From Rouxiella aceris (GTDB lineage: Bacteria > Pseudomonadota > Gammaproteobacteria > Enterobacterales > Enterobacteriaceae), in assembly GCF_012933545.1 (NCBI RefSeq), contig NZ_JAADJU010000001.1, positions 620,001 to 684,000 of the forward strand: a DNA stretch of 64,000 nucleotides, given 5' to 3'. The translations under genes and the position numbers were made by a program. The notes beneath the pieces were generated by a model, which was not told the origin of the DNA, ran no database searches, and worked only from the letters and a program-made list of their open reading frames with translations. Within the stretch, counting starts at the first letter, position 1, and every line of letters starts with the position of its first letter. Of the stretch, positions 36,660 to 45,275 are shown in pieces.

Positions 36660-36709
36660 AACAGCCCCGGATAAGTTGATATGCAACTTATCCGGGGCTG
36701 TTCGTTTTT
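36660..36709 (+). terminator. Strong terminator after yhbW
   Basis: AACAGCCCCGGATAAGTTG (36660-36678) pairs perfectly with CAACTTATCCGGGGCTGTT (36684-36702), a 19-bp stem with a 5-base loop, followed by CGTTTTT. The minus-strand side is A-rich, so it may also end the toxin-antitoxin transcript arriving from the right. Confidence 0.92.
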
Positions 36710-36723
36710 CAGTGATCTTGCCA

Positions 36724-37248
36724 TTATTTATCTTCGAACAGTTTTTCGATGGACTTTGTTGGGTAGAAAAGCGAGTTTGCATTATTCCCGGTCAGAGCAA
36801 TAAACCCGAGCTTTAGGTAGAAGCGCTTAGCCTTTTCATTGATGGCATCAACAAACAGCCCATGCACGCCTACCGCCTGCGATGCAAGGTAGACCACTTT
36901 CATGGCATGAGTGACAAGGGTTGTCCCCCATTCTTGTCCCTGTAGGCCTTGATGAACAGCCAGACGACCCAAGGTCACGCTGGGTACATTGGGATAAGGC
37001 ACTTTCCGCTTCTGTGTGTTCGATGGAAGGGCTTCTTTCTCGAAGCTGCTGCCAGAAAGCGTGTAGTAACCCATTACTTTGGGTTTGGGCTCTTTCGTCG
37101 TGAGCAAATAACCGCGCAGGATGCGGCCATTATGCTGACGCGCAAGATGATCGCCAAGAAAGGTATTTAGCGATCCTTCGCCACAGTCGAAGCCCGAAAA
37201 ATCGTATTCGGTGTCTTCTGAAAAAATTTCAATGGTCAAATTGTCCAC
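36724..37248 (-). CDS. GNAT-family toxin of a type II toxin-antitoxin pair (TacT/AtaT-like)
   Basis: The 174-residue acetyltransferase resembles TacT/KacT/AtaT toxins, which acetylate aminoacyl-tRNA and stop translation. The core LGRLAVHQGLQGQEWGTTLV carries the acetyl-CoA region, and Tyr144 in KRFYLKLGF matches the catalytic tyrosine of AtaT-like toxins. The pyrophosphate loop reads QGQEWG rather than the textbook QGxGxG/A. It starts three bases after the antitoxin stop, in the usual antitoxin-toxin order. Confidence 0.9.
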   Translation of the reverse strand: MDNLTIEIFSEDTEYDFSGFDCGEGSLNTFLGDHLARQHNGRILRGYLLTTKEPKPKVMGYYTLSGSSFEKEALPSNTQKRKVPYPNVPSVTLGRLAVHQGLQGQEWGTTLVTHAMKVVYLASQAVGVHGLFVDAINEKAKRFYLKLGFIALTGNNANSLFYPTKSIEKLFEDK

Positions 37249-37251
37249 GTC

Positions 37252-37521
37252 TTACTCCATGCTTTGCAGACGGGCAGCTGCTCGTTTCAACCTTTCATTT
37301 AATGCAGGTGGATTGTTGATGGCATCCATGATCAGGTTCCAGGATTCCTCATTAAGAACCAGGCGACGATGTCGCTCAATAACTTCCGCAGCACGTTCAG
37401 AAGCACTGGCCACCATAAATTGAGTAATCGTCTGGTTGGATATTGCCGCAGCTTCTTCGATTGTGCTTTTATCTTCGTTGCTTAACCTGAGATCGATGCG
37501 CTGTTTTTTCAGTGCGGTCAT
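37252..37521 (-). CDS. DUF1778 ribbon-helix-helix antitoxin
   Basis: The 89-residue protein is a TacA/AtaR-like antitoxin. The N-terminal KKQRIDLRLSNEDKSTIEEAA is the DNA-binding ribbon-helix-helix, and the C-terminal tail (LNEESWNLIMDAINNPP) is the part that normally wraps the GNAT toxin. It is encoded three bases upstream of the toxin. A perfect palindrome about 90 bp upstream is a likely operator for autorepression by the complex. Confidence 0.92.
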   Translation of the reverse strand: MTALKKQRIDLRLSNEDKSTIEEAAAISNQTITQFMVASASERAAEVIERHRRLVLNEESWNLIMDAINNPPALNERLKRAAARLQSME

Positions 37522-37611
37522 GGTGTACTCCCTGGCTGGTTAACGCATTGCGGCAGCCATTCTCTTTACTTACGGTTTTAGTTTTTCAAAGCGATTCAAT
37601 ATTACGCCAAC

Positions 37612-37632
37612 TGTACGGATTTATTCCGTACA
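37612..37632 (-). promoter_or_regulatory. Candidate operator of the toxin-antitoxin pair
   Basis: TGTACGGA-TTTAT-TCCGTACA is a perfect 8-bp inverted repeat with a 5-base spacer, 90 bp upstream of the antitoxin start, in AT-rich promoter-like DNA. Ribbon-helix-helix antitoxins bind such palindromes. Confidence 0.6.
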
Positions 37633-37713
37633 AATACTATAAAGAGAGTCCCCCATTCTTGCAATAACTAAGTAGCCTTGCTGATTGAGAGACCAGAGCT
37701 TGATGCACAGCTC

Positions 37714-37741
37714 AAAAAAAAACCAGCCCGTAGGCTGGTTT
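37714..37741 (-). terminator. deaD terminator
   Basis: AAACCAGCC-CGTA-GGCTGGTTT forms a 9-bp stem 40 bp after the deaD stop, followed on the minus strand by a run of Ts (nine As at 37714-37722 on the plus strand). Confidence 0.9.
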
Positions 37742-37781
37742 TATTACTCATTATCTGACGAAAGCCTTGCGGCCCGGCAGA

Positions 37782-39734
37782 TTATGCGTCAGTAGTACGA
37801 CGCGGCGCACGGCTTGGCGGACGACGTTCGCCAGCGGCAGAAGCGCCAGCACCTTCACGGCGTTCACCAGGACGACCACGGCCACCTTCGCGACGTTCAC
37901 CGCTGAAAGAACGCGGCGCACCGTTACCACGACGCTCGCCTGCTGCACCAGCCGGAGCTGCGCCAGCCGGACGTTCACGACGTGCTGGCTGAGGCTGTGC
38001 ATCACCCAGCAGCTGCATGTTCATCGGCTTGTTCAGGATGCGAGTACGGGTGAAATGAGACAGAATTTCGCCCGGCATGCCTTTAGGCAGCTCGATGGTT
38101 GAGTGCGAAGAGAACAGCTTGATGTTACCGATATAACGGCTGCTGATATCACCTTCGTTGGCAATAGCACCCACGATATGGCGAACTTCAACACCATCAT
38201 CACGGCCAACTTCAATACGATACAGTTCCATTTCGCCAGCGTCACGACGCTCACGACGTGGACGGTCACCGTCACGTGCCGGACGATCACCATCACGCGA
38301 AGGACGGTCGCCATCACGAGCCGGGCGACGATCGCTACGTTCGCTGCGTTCGCTGCGTTCGCCACGATCTTCAAATTCGCGACGTGGTGGACGGCTTTTG
38401 CCAACCGGATCCGCAGGAACGATCAGTGGACGTTCACCCTGAGCCATTTTCAGCAATGCTGCGGCCAGCGTTTCGATATCCAGTTCTTCTTCTTGCGGTT
38501 GCAGTTTAGCCAGCAGACCACGGTACATATCCAGATCGCTGCTTTCCAGTTGCTGCTGAACTTTAGCGGCAAACTTGGCCAGACGACGTTGACCCAGCAC
38601 TTCTGCCGTTGGCAATTCCACTTCCGGGATTGCCAGCTTCATGGTGCGTTCTACGTTGCGCAGCAGACGACGTTCGCGGTTTTCAACAAACAGCAGAGCG
38701 CGACCAGCACGACCAGCACGACCGGTACGGCCGATACGGTGCACGTAGGATTCAGAGTCCATCGGGATGTCATAGTTGACAACCAGGCTGATACGTTCAA
38801 CGTCAAGACCACGTGCTGCAACGTCGGTAGCAATCAGGATATCCAGGCGGCCATCTTTCAGGCGTTCCAGAGTCTGCTCACGCAGTGCCTGGTTCATATC
38901 GCCGTTCAGTGCTGCACTGCTGTAACCACTGCGTTCCAGCGCTTCAGCCACTTCCAGGGTCGCATTTTTGGTACGAACAAAGATGATAGCAGCATCAAAA
39001 TCTTCAGCTTCCAGGAAACGAACCAGCGCTTCATTTTTACGCATGCCGAATACTGACCAGTAGCTCTGGCTGATATCCGGACGGGTAGTCACGCTTGACT
39101 GGATGCGCACTTCCTGTGGATCTTTCATAAAGCGACGCGTAATACGGCGGATCGCTTCTGGCATGGTTGCAGAGAACAACGCGGTCTGATGTTGAGCCGG
39201 GATCTGCGCCATAATGGTTTCTACGTCTTCGATAAAGCCCATACGTAACATTTCGTCGGCTTCATCGAGCACCAGACCGCTCAGGTTAGAGAGGTTCAGC
39301 GTGCCGCGTTTCAAATGGTCTAACAGACGACCCGGGGTACCAACAACAACCTGTGGACCCTGACGCAGTGCGCGCAACTGCACGTCATAGCGTTGGCCGC
39401 CGTAAAGTGCAACGACGTTAACGCCTTGCATATGTTTAGAGAAATCGGTCATGGCTTCGGCAACCTGAACCGCCAGTTCGCGGGTTGGTGCCAAAACAAG
39501 AATCTGTGGTGCTTTCAGAGAAGCATCAATGTTGTGTAACAGTGGCAGCGAGAACGCTGCAGTTTTACCACTACCGGTCTGAGCCATGCCCAGCACATCG
39601 CGACCATTTAACAGGTGCGGAATACATTCGGATTGAATCGGTGATGGTTTTTCGTAGCCCAGATCGGTCAGGGCAGCAATAATCGGAGCGGACAGCCCCA
39701 GGTCAGCAAAAGAGGTTTCAAGCTCAGTAGTCAT
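37782..39734 (-). CDS. deaD: DEAD-box RNA helicase DeaD/CsdA
   Basis: The 650-residue ATP-dependent RNA helicase matches E. coli DeaD: AQTGSGKT (51-58, Walker A), DEAD at 157-160, SAT, and the [11 protein letters not shown] motif VI. The core is followed by an RNA-binding domain ([23 protein letters not shown]) and an Arg/Gly/Asp-rich tail with RPSRDGDRP-like repeats. It aids ribosome assembly and mRNA decay, especially in the cold. ATG 39734 lies inside the small gene yrbN. It is downstream of nlpI and pnp in the usual order. Confidence 0.96.
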   Translation of the reverse strand: MTTELETSFADLGLSAPIIAALTDLGYEKPSPIQSECIPHLLNGRDVLGMAQTGSGKTAAFSLPLLHNIDASLKAPQILVLAPTRELAVQVAEAMTDFSKHMQGVNVVALYGGQRYDVQLRALRQGPQVVVGTPGRLLDHLKRGTLNLSNLSGLVLDEADEMLRMGFIEDVETIMAQIPAQHQTALFSATMPEAIRRITRRFMKDPQEVRIQSSVTTRPDISQSYWSVFGMRKNEALVRFLEAEDFDAAIIFVRTKNATLEVAEALERSGYSSAALNGDMNQALREQTLERLKDGRLDILIATDVAARGLDVERISLVVNYDIPMDSESYVHRIGRTGRAGRAGRALLFVENRERRLLRNVERTMKLAIPEVELPTAEVLGQRRLAKFAAKVQQQLESSDLDMYRGLLAKLQPQEEELDIETLAAALLKMAQGERPLIVPADPVGKSRPPRREFEDRGERSERSERSDRRPARDGDRPSRDGDRPARDGDRPRRERRDAGEMELYRIEVGRDDGVEVRHIVGAIANEGDISSRYIGNIKLFSSHSTIELPKGMPGEILSHFTRTRILNKPMNMQLLGDAQPQPARRERPAGAAPAGAAGERRGNGAPRSFSGERREGGRGRPGERREGAGASAAGERRPPSRAPRRTTDA

Positions 39735-39804
39735 GTACACGTGCCTCATTAATAATGGCAGCCAGTCTACATAACTCGTCGAGAAAATTTTCAGTCATTT
39801 TCAT
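39724..39804 (-). CDS. yrbN: Small conserved protein YrbN overlapping deaD start
   Basis: A 26-codon ORF, starting [15 protein letters not shown] and ending EARVHDY, lies between nlpI and deaD and runs out of frame past the deaD ATG, ending 8 bp into it. It matches the E. coli small protein YrbN in position and, as I recall that sequence, nearly in full. The function is unknown. The overlap suggests that its translation is coupled to deaD. Confidence 0.85.
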   Translation of the reverse strand: MKMTENFLDELCRLAAIINEARVHDY

Positions 39805-39920
39805 TGAAAAGTGTGAACCGGCTCAAAGTAGTTTATAAAACGAACAAAGCAACCCTCGCCCGTTAAGGCGATTAAAAATGGCATAGCACCATTGTTAATC
39901 AGGATGATATGTGTCGTCAG

Positions 39921-40805
39921 CTATTGCTGGTCCGATTCTGATAGGTCGTCTTGCTCTTGGCCCAAAAGCGCCAATTCCAACAATGCATAGCGGTGCTCAA
40001 CAAAATTGTGAACGTTGTTAGCTACCGTCAGTTTGAACAATGCCGAAGCGCTGTTCTTGTCCCCCAGACTTAGGTAATGCTTACCTAAATAGAAGTCAGT
40101 TTCACTGAGATGCTCAGCGAGCGAAGTGTTATCCGTTGCTTCTGCCTTCAGGCGAACCATCAGCGTGGATTCGCTGATCTTGCCAAGGTAGAATTCGACG
40201 ATATTCCATCCCCATTGCCCTCTGTCCGCTTTGTCATAGCGCTGCTGGAGCGCGACATCGGCATTCTTGGAATTGATTTCTCGCTCCACAAGATACAGCC
40301 ATAACGAACGGAAGGGATCATTTGGATCGTCTCGATAAAACGCCTGCAAATCATCCTGCGCTAACGCATATCTGCCACCATAGTAAAGGGCGATACCGCG
40401 ATTCAAACGCGCGTAATTGTAAGTTGGATCAAGCTCTAGTACAGAATCAAACGCTTCATAGGCAGCATCAAAATTGCCTGCCTGCGTTAGGTATATCCCC
40501 AGGTAATTAAAAACCTCTGGCATATCAGGACGAATAGATAGCGCTTGTGAAAAATCATTTCGCGCCAGCGCTCTTAGCCCGAGACTATCATACAGCACAC
40601 CGCGCTCATATAATAGCTGTGCTCTCTCATCATCTGTTAAAGATCGACTGGCAAGTATTTGTTCCATACGCGCCAGGATCACTTCCTGCTGCAACGTCGG
40701 CTGCAGTGGGATCGCCAGGACTTCGTTTTTGCGCCAATCGTGGTTGCTGCATCCTGCCAACAAAAGTGTTGTCGCAACATAACAACAGCGCAAGAAAGGC
40801 TTCAT
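39921..40805 (-). CDS. nlpI: Outer-membrane lipoprotein NlpI (TPR)
   Basis: NlpI, 294 aa as in E. coli, is a TPR lipoprotein that binds peptidoglycan endopeptidases and acts as adaptor for Prc protease. The lipobox LLAG-C places the lipidated residue at Cys19. TPR units are visible ([67 protein letters not shown]). ATG 40805 follows GGGAG; the upstream open frame to 40880 is not homologous. It is downstream of pnp, as usual. Confidence 0.95.
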   Translation of the reverse strand: MKPFLRCCYVATTLLLAGCSNHDWRKNEVLAIPLQPTLQQEVILARMEQILASRSLTDDERAQLLYERGVLYDSLGLRALARNDFSQALSIRPDMPEVFNYLGIYLTQAGNFDAAYEAFDSVLELDPTYNYARLNRGIALYYGGRYALAQDDLQAFYRDDPNDPFRSLWLYLVEREINSKNADVALQQRYDKADRGQWGWNIVEFYLGKISESTLMVRLKAEATDNTSLAEHLSETDFYLGKHYLSLGDKNSASALFKLTVANNVHNFVEHRYALLELALLGQEQDDLSESDQQ

Positions 40806-40887
40806 TTCAACTCCCGAAGACAAACATTGGACAAACGTCCTGTTATCCGCTTGCTTAGCATAAGTGCATCCTGCACTCATGATACGA

Positions 40888-40918
40888 ACAGCCCCCGGTC
40901 AAAAAACCGGGAGGCTGT
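40888..40918 (-). terminator. Hairpin between pnp and nlpI
   Basis: ACAGCC-CCCGGT (40888-40899) pairs with ACCGGG-A-GGCTGT, a 12-bp GC-rich stem with one bulge. It lies 18 bp past the pnp stop. No U-tract follows on the minus strand, so partial termination or mRNA-end stabilisation is more likely than a full stop. Confidence 0.55.
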
Positions 40919-40935
40919 AAACTACAGGTTACAGA

Positions 40936-43047
40936 TTACTCTGCTGCTGGTTCAGCTGACTCGGCATCTGGCGTCGTCGCTTCTTTGATGCTCAAGCGTA
41001 CACGACCCTGACGGTCAACTTCCAGAACCTTAACCGGTACTTCCTGACCCATCTGCAGATAGTCGGTCACTTTCTCTACGCGCTTGTCAGCGATTTGAGA
41101 AATGTGCACCAGACCTTCTTTACCGCCACCGATGGCAACAAAGGCACCAAAGTCAACGATACGGGTAACTTTACCCTGGTAGATGCGGCCAACTTCGATT
41201 TCGGCAGTGATCTCTTCGATACGACGGATAGCATGTTTCGCTTTTTCGCCGTCGGTTGCAGAAATTTTAACGGTGCCGTCATCTTCGATTTCGATGGTAG
41301 TGCCGGTTTCTTCGGTCAGCGCACGGATCACGGAACCACCTTTACCAATGACATCTTTGATTTTGTCAGAGTTAATTTTGATGGTGTGAATACGTGGAGC
41401 AAACTGAGAAATATCACCGCGCGGTTCGTTGATTGCCTGATTCATCACGCCCAGAATGTGCAGACGAGCACCTTTGGCCTGACTCAGAGCAGCCTGCATG
41501 ATTTCGCGGGTAATGCCTTCAATTTTAATATCCATCTGCAGGGCAGTAATACCTTCGCTGCTGCCTGCGACTTTGAAGTCCATATCACCCAGGTGGTCTT
41601 CATCACCCAGAATGTCAGACAGAACCACAAAGTTGTCGCCTTCTTTAACCAGACCCATTGCGATACCCGCAACGGCGGCTTTAATCGGCACACCTGCATC
41701 CATCAGGGCCAGTGACGCGCCACATACGGAAGCCATAGATGATGAACCGTTAGATTCGGTGATTTCAGAAACAACGCGAACGGTGTAAGCGTAGTTTTCT
41801 GGCATCACAGCCAGCACACCGCGTTTTGCCAAACGGCCGTGACCGATTTCGCGACGCTTAGGTGAACCGACCATGCCGGTTTCGCCTACGGAGTACGGAG
41901 GGAAGTTGTAGTGGAACAGGAAGCTGTCGGTTTTCTCGCCCATCAGTTCATCAAGGTTTTGCGCATCGCGGGTGGTACCCAGCGTCGCGGTAACCAGCGC
42001 CTGAGTTTCACCACGGGTGAACAGCGCAGAACCGTGAGTACGTGGCAGTACGCCGGTACGCACATCCAGGCCACGGATCATGTCTTTTTCGCGGCCATCG
42101 ATACGAGGCTCGCCTTTCAGCACGCGGCTACGTACCACGTTCTTTTCGATAGCGCCCAGCAGGTCACCGATTTCGCCAGCGTCCAGCGTTTCGTCTTGTG
42201 CCAGCAGGGTTGCAGTCACGTCAGCCTTGATCGCGTCAACGCGAGCATAACGTTCTTGCTTGTCGGTGATGCGGTAAGCGTCGCCGAGCTGAGATTCTGC
42301 CAGGGCAGCGATGCGCGCATGCAGGGCATCGTTGACCGCTTCTGGCTGCCAATCCCACTTAGGTTTGCCCGCTTCGGCCACCAGAGCGTTGATTTCGCTA
42401 ATAACGATTTGTTGTTGATCGTGACCAAAGACCACGGCACCAAGCATCTGATCTTCGCTGAGGATTTCAGCTTCGGATTCAACCATCAGCACTGCGCCCT
42501 GAGTCCCGGCAACCACCAGGTCCAGTTTACTTTCTTTCAGTTCATCAGCCGTTGGGTTCAGCACGTACTGGTTATTGATATAACCCACGCGAGCAGCACC
42601 GATTGGGCCATTGAACGGGATACCAGACAGGCTCAATGCCGCAGAAGCACCAATCATCGCCACGATATCAGGGTTAACCTGTGGGTTCAGAGAAACCACG
42701 GTAGCAATCACCTGTACTTCGTTAAGGAAGCTATCCGGGAACAGTGGACGGATTGGACGGTCAATCAGACGTGAAGTCAGGGTTTCGCCTTCGCTTGGAC
42801 GGCCTTCACGACGGAAGAAGCTGCCAGGGATACGACCGGCAGCGTAGGTACGCTCCTGGTAGTTCACGGTCAGTGGGAAGAAGCTCTGGCCGGCTTTGGC
42901 TTTTTTCTGGCCAACAACGGTAACGAATACAGCAGTGTCATCCATGCTTACCATTACGGCAGCAGTAGCCTGACGAGCCATCATACCGGTTTCTAAAGTC
43001 ACGGTATGTTGACCGTATTGGAACTTACGAACAGTCGCTTTAAGCAA
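40936..43047 (-). CDS. pnp: Polynucleotide phosphorylase
   Basis: PNPase, 703 aa, is the phosphorolytic 3'-5' exoribonuclease of the degradosome. Two RNase PH-like domains (about 1-550) are followed by KH ([16 protein letters not shown]) and S1 ([22 protein letters not shown]) RNA-binding domains. The start is a TTG at 43047, as known for E. coli pnp, with AAGGA seven bases ahead; the frame is open further upstream but does not match the family. The leader carries an RNase III-type stem. rpsO lies upstream. Confidence 0.96.
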   Translation of the reverse strand: MLKATVRKFQYGQHTVTLETGMMARQATAAVMVSMDDTAVFVTVVGQKKAKAGQSFFPLTVNYQERTYAAGRIPGSFFRREGRPSEGETLTSRLIDRPIRPLFPDSFLNEVQVIATVVSLNPQVNPDIVAMIGASAALSLSGIPFNGPIGAARVGYINNQYVLNPTADELKESKLDLVVAGTQGAVLMVESEAEILSEDQMLGAVVFGHDQQQIVISEINALVAEAGKPKWDWQPEAVNDALHARIAALAESQLGDAYRITDKQERYARVDAIKADVTATLLAQDETLDAGEIGDLLGAIEKNVVRSRVLKGEPRIDGREKDMIRGLDVRTGVLPRTHGSALFTRGETQALVTATLGTTRDAQNLDELMGEKTDSFLFHYNFPPYSVGETGMVGSPKRREIGHGRLAKRGVLAVMPENYAYTVRVVSEITESNGSSSMASVCGASLALMDAGVPIKAAVAGIAMGLVKEGDNFVVLSDILGDEDHLGDMDFKVAGSSEGITALQMDIKIEGITREIMQAALSQAKGARLHILGVMNQAINEPRGDISQFAPRIHTIKINSDKIKDVIGKGGSVIRALTEETGTTIEIEDDGTVKISATDGEKAKHAIRRIEEITAEIEVGRIYQGKVTRIVDFGAFVAIGGGKEGLVHISQIADKRVEKVTDYLQMGQEVPVKVLEVDRQGRVRLSIKEATTPDAESAEPAAE

Positions 43048-43127
43048 TGTAATATCCTTTTTTGGTGACGCGCAGCTGTTATGACAGCAGTTCACATCAA
43101 TTAATTCTGAACTTCACACTACATCCT

Positions 43128-43185
43128 CGCGACTAATGACAATCCTTAATCCGCTCATCGGGAATAAAGTCTCTCATTAGCCGCG
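43128..43185 (-). promoter_or_regulatory. pnp leader stem-loop (RNase III / PNPase autoregulation site)
   Basis: CGCGACTAATGA (43128-43139) pairs with TCATTAGCCGCG (43174-43185) with one mismatch, giving a 12-bp duplex about 80 bases before the pnp start codon. E. coli pnp mRNA is cut by RNase III in a stem at this place, after which PNPase represses its own synthesis. Confidence 0.7.
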
Positions 43186-43308
43186 CGAACCTCTGTAACG
43201 GAAGATCTCTCGAATAGATTACTCTTTTATAAAACATTTATTTCATAAAAAAGGTAGTAGAAACAACAGCTGTGTCAATATTTCGCTTTACCGTTGTTTC
43301 CTAGAATA

Positions 43309-43331
43309 AAGGGGCCAACTTGGCCCCTTTA
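43309..43331 (-). terminator. rpsO terminator
   Basis: AAAGGGGCC-AACTT-GGCCCCTTT forms a 9-bp stem 17 bp past the rpsO stop, followed by ATTC rather than a pure U-run, in keeping with partial read-through into pnp. Confidence 0.75.
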
Positions 43332-43348
43332 CACTGAAACTCGCTAAC

Positions 43349-43618
43349 TTAGCGACGCAGACCCAGGCGTTCGATAACGCTGGTATAACGTGCTACGTCT
43401 TTACGCTTCAGGTAGTCCAGCAGTTTACGACGCTGAGAAACCATACGCAGCAGACCACGACGGCTGTGGTGATCTTTTTTGTGCTCTGCAAAGTGACCTT
43501 GCAGATGGTTAATTTGAGCAGTCAGCAGAGCAACCTGAACTTCGGTAGAACCACTGTCGTTAGTGCCACGACCGTAGTCTGCAACGATCTGAGCTTTAGC
43601 TTCAACGCTTAGAGACAT
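43349..43618 (-). CDS. rpsO: 30S ribosomal protein S15
   Basis: S15, 89 aa, is a primary 16S rRNA-binding protein of the platform. The sequence is diagnostic ([21 protein letters not shown] and DDHHS-like [21 protein letters not shown]). It has its own promoter in the truB-rpsO gap and a terminator before pnp. In E. coli S15 represses its own translation. Confidence 0.98.
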   Translation of the reverse strand: MSLSVEAKAQIVADYGRGTNDSGSTEVQVALLTAQINHLQGHFAEHKKDHHSRRGLLRMVSQRRKLLDYLKRKDVARYTSVIERLGLRR

Positions 43619-43696
43619 AATTCACTCCAAAAATATTATAGTTTAATTAAACGGGCGCCGATCTCTAATTCAGCTACCCAATACACAAGCTGCGCT

Positions 43697-43725
43697 ATTC
43701 TACTCTTTGAGTAGGCCGATCGCAA
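43697..43725 (-). promoter_or_regulatory. rpsO promoter
   Basis: On the minus strand TTGCGA and TAGAAT are separated by exactly 17 bases, about 80 bp before the rpsO start, in the gap after truB. This is a good sigma-70 promoter in the expected place. Confidence 0.65.
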
Positions 43726-43773
43726 CATGAGCAACACTGTGTTAACGAGCAAATCTGCGTCACAGATTTGTCG

Positions 43774-44718
43774 TTACTCAGGGTATTCGACGACCAGACG
43801 CTTAGGGGCCACGCGACCCTGATCGTCAATCTCGGCCACGCCGATAAACTTGCGTTCTTCGCCTTCGGTCATCCGCACCAGGCCGGATAATGGTGCCCCG
43901 GAGACCTGCACAGGTTGGCCCTGTTTCACGTAGCCGGCGACCACTGGCAGTAAATTGACTTCAGGAAAATCTTCGCACGGGCTGTCCATTGGCAACAGCA
44001 GCGGATCAAGCACCTCGCGCGGTTCGATGCCCTCGGCTTCGGCCTGGGCAATCAGCGCATTAAGCTGATCCATGGTCACCATCCGTTCCAGAGGATAGGT
44101 GGCAACCTGCAAACGGCGCAAAAAGCTGACATGCGCACCGCAACCGAGTTTTTCACCGAGGTCATCAACGATGGTGCGGATATAGGTGCCTTTGGAACAG
44201 TGAATTTCCAGCTCAACGTCGTGACCTTCCCAACGAATAAACTGTAACTCATACACCGTAATGCTGCGTGACTCGCGCGGAACTTCTATCCCTTCACGGG
44301 CATACTCATAGAGTTTACGCCCCTGGTATTTCAATGCGGAATACATTGAAGGGATTTGCTGTGTCTCACCACGAAAGCTTTCCAGCGCAGCATCTAACTC
44401 GGCCTGGCTAAAAGTCACCGGGCGTTCTGCAATCAGCTTGCCTTCGGCATCGGAGGTATCGGTGCGCTGTCCCATACGGGCGATCACGCGATAACGCTTA
44501 TCGGAGTCGAGCAGAAAACGTGAGAACTTGGTGGCTTCACCCAGGCACAGCGGCAACATACCGGTAGCCAGTGGATCCAGCGCGCCAGTATGTCCTGCAC
44601 GATTGGCGTTATACAGGCGTTTCACCTTTTGTAACGCGTCATTTGACGACAGACCCAGTGACTTATCCAGCAACAGAACGCCGTGAATATCACGGCCGCG
44701 GCGACGTGGACGACTCAT
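43774..44718 (-). CDS. truB: tRNA pseudouridine-55 synthase
   Basis: TruB, 314 aa as in E. coli, makes pseudouridine 55 in the T loop of tRNAs. The catalytic aspartate is Asp48 in [26 protein letters not shown] is the N-terminal motif I, and a PUA-like domain ends the chain. Its start shares one base with the rbfA stop (TGATG), so it is co-translated. Confidence 0.97.
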   Translation of the reverse strand: MSRPRRRGRDIHGVLLLDKSLGLSSNDALQKVKRLYNANRAGHTGALDPLATGMLPLCLGEATKFSRFLLDSDKRYRVIARMGQRTDTSDAEGKLIAERPVTFSQAELDAALESFRGETQQIPSMYSALKYQGRKLYEYAREGIEVPRESRSITVYELQFIRWEGHDVELEIHCSKGTYIRTIVDDLGEKLGCGAHVSFLRRLQVATYPLERMVTMDQLNALIAQAEAEGIEPREVLDPLLLPMDSPCEDFPEVNLLPVVAGYVKQGQPVQVSGAPLSGLVRMTEGEERKFIGVAEIDDQGRVAPKRLVVEYPE

Positions 44719-45131
44719 CAGGACTCCTCGTTGTCGCCTGCTGCAGAACGACGCTCAGCATCGTTTCTCACTACGTTGGTCACCAGGTTGGACATACGCA
44801 TGCCTTCAACCAGTGAGTTGTCGTAGGCAAAGGTCAACTCGGGCACCACGCGCAAACGCATGGCTTTACCAATCAGCGTACGGATAAAACCAGAGGCATC
44901 TTGCAGGGCCTTGATACCGTTTTTAATACGGTCAGGATCCTGTGGTGCGGTGGTCAATACGTCGAGGAAGGTAACAAATACTTTGGCATAAGCCAGGTCA
45001 CGGGACACTTCAACACCGGAGACAGTGGCCATACCGACGCGAGGATCTTTCACTTCGCGTTGCAATATGATGGCAATCTCTTTCTGCATCTCCTGAGAGA
45101 CGCGTTGGGTACGGCTGAATTCTTTAGCCAT
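44718..45131 (-). CDS. rbfA: Ribosome-binding factor A
   Basis: RbfA, 137 aa, is a single KH-like domain protein that helps mature the 5' end of 16S rRNA in 30S particles and is needed for cold adaptation. [28 protein letters not shown] and ELTFAYDNS are characteristic. ATG 45131 starts [10 protein letters not shown] as in E. coli. It lies between infB and truB in the usual order. Confidence 0.97.
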   Translation of the reverse strand: MAKEFSRTQRVSQEMQKEIAIILQREVKDPRVGMATVSGVEVSRDLAYAKVFVTFLDVLTTAPQDPDRIKNGIKALQDASGFIRTLIGKAMRLRVVPELTFAYDNSLVEGMRMSNLVTNVVRNDAERRSAAGDNEES

Positions 45132-45275
45132 AATCTTTAACTCCACACGTTGACTTCGTCATGCTCAGCCCCTGTACCACAGTGGTGCAAGGTACAATAT
45201 TCGGGTAAAGCTGATGACAAATAAGGGGGCGCAAGGCCCCCCCAATGGTTCTGAATGTAGTCGCAAAGCGGAACG

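Noticed and set aside
38103-39056. Long plus-strand frame of 317 codons inside deaD
   Set aside because: It lies wholly antisense to a strongly conserved gene, and its Thr-rich composition is a shadow of the Arg-rich deaD codons.
41911-42774. Plus-strand frame of 287 codons inside pnp
   Set aside because: Antisense shadow of conserved pnp coding sequence; no independent signals.
45225-45241. Terminator between rbfA and infB
   Set aside because: GGGGGC-GCAAG-GCCCCC is a stem, but the following U-tract is broken and the genes are normally one transcript; too uncertain to list.
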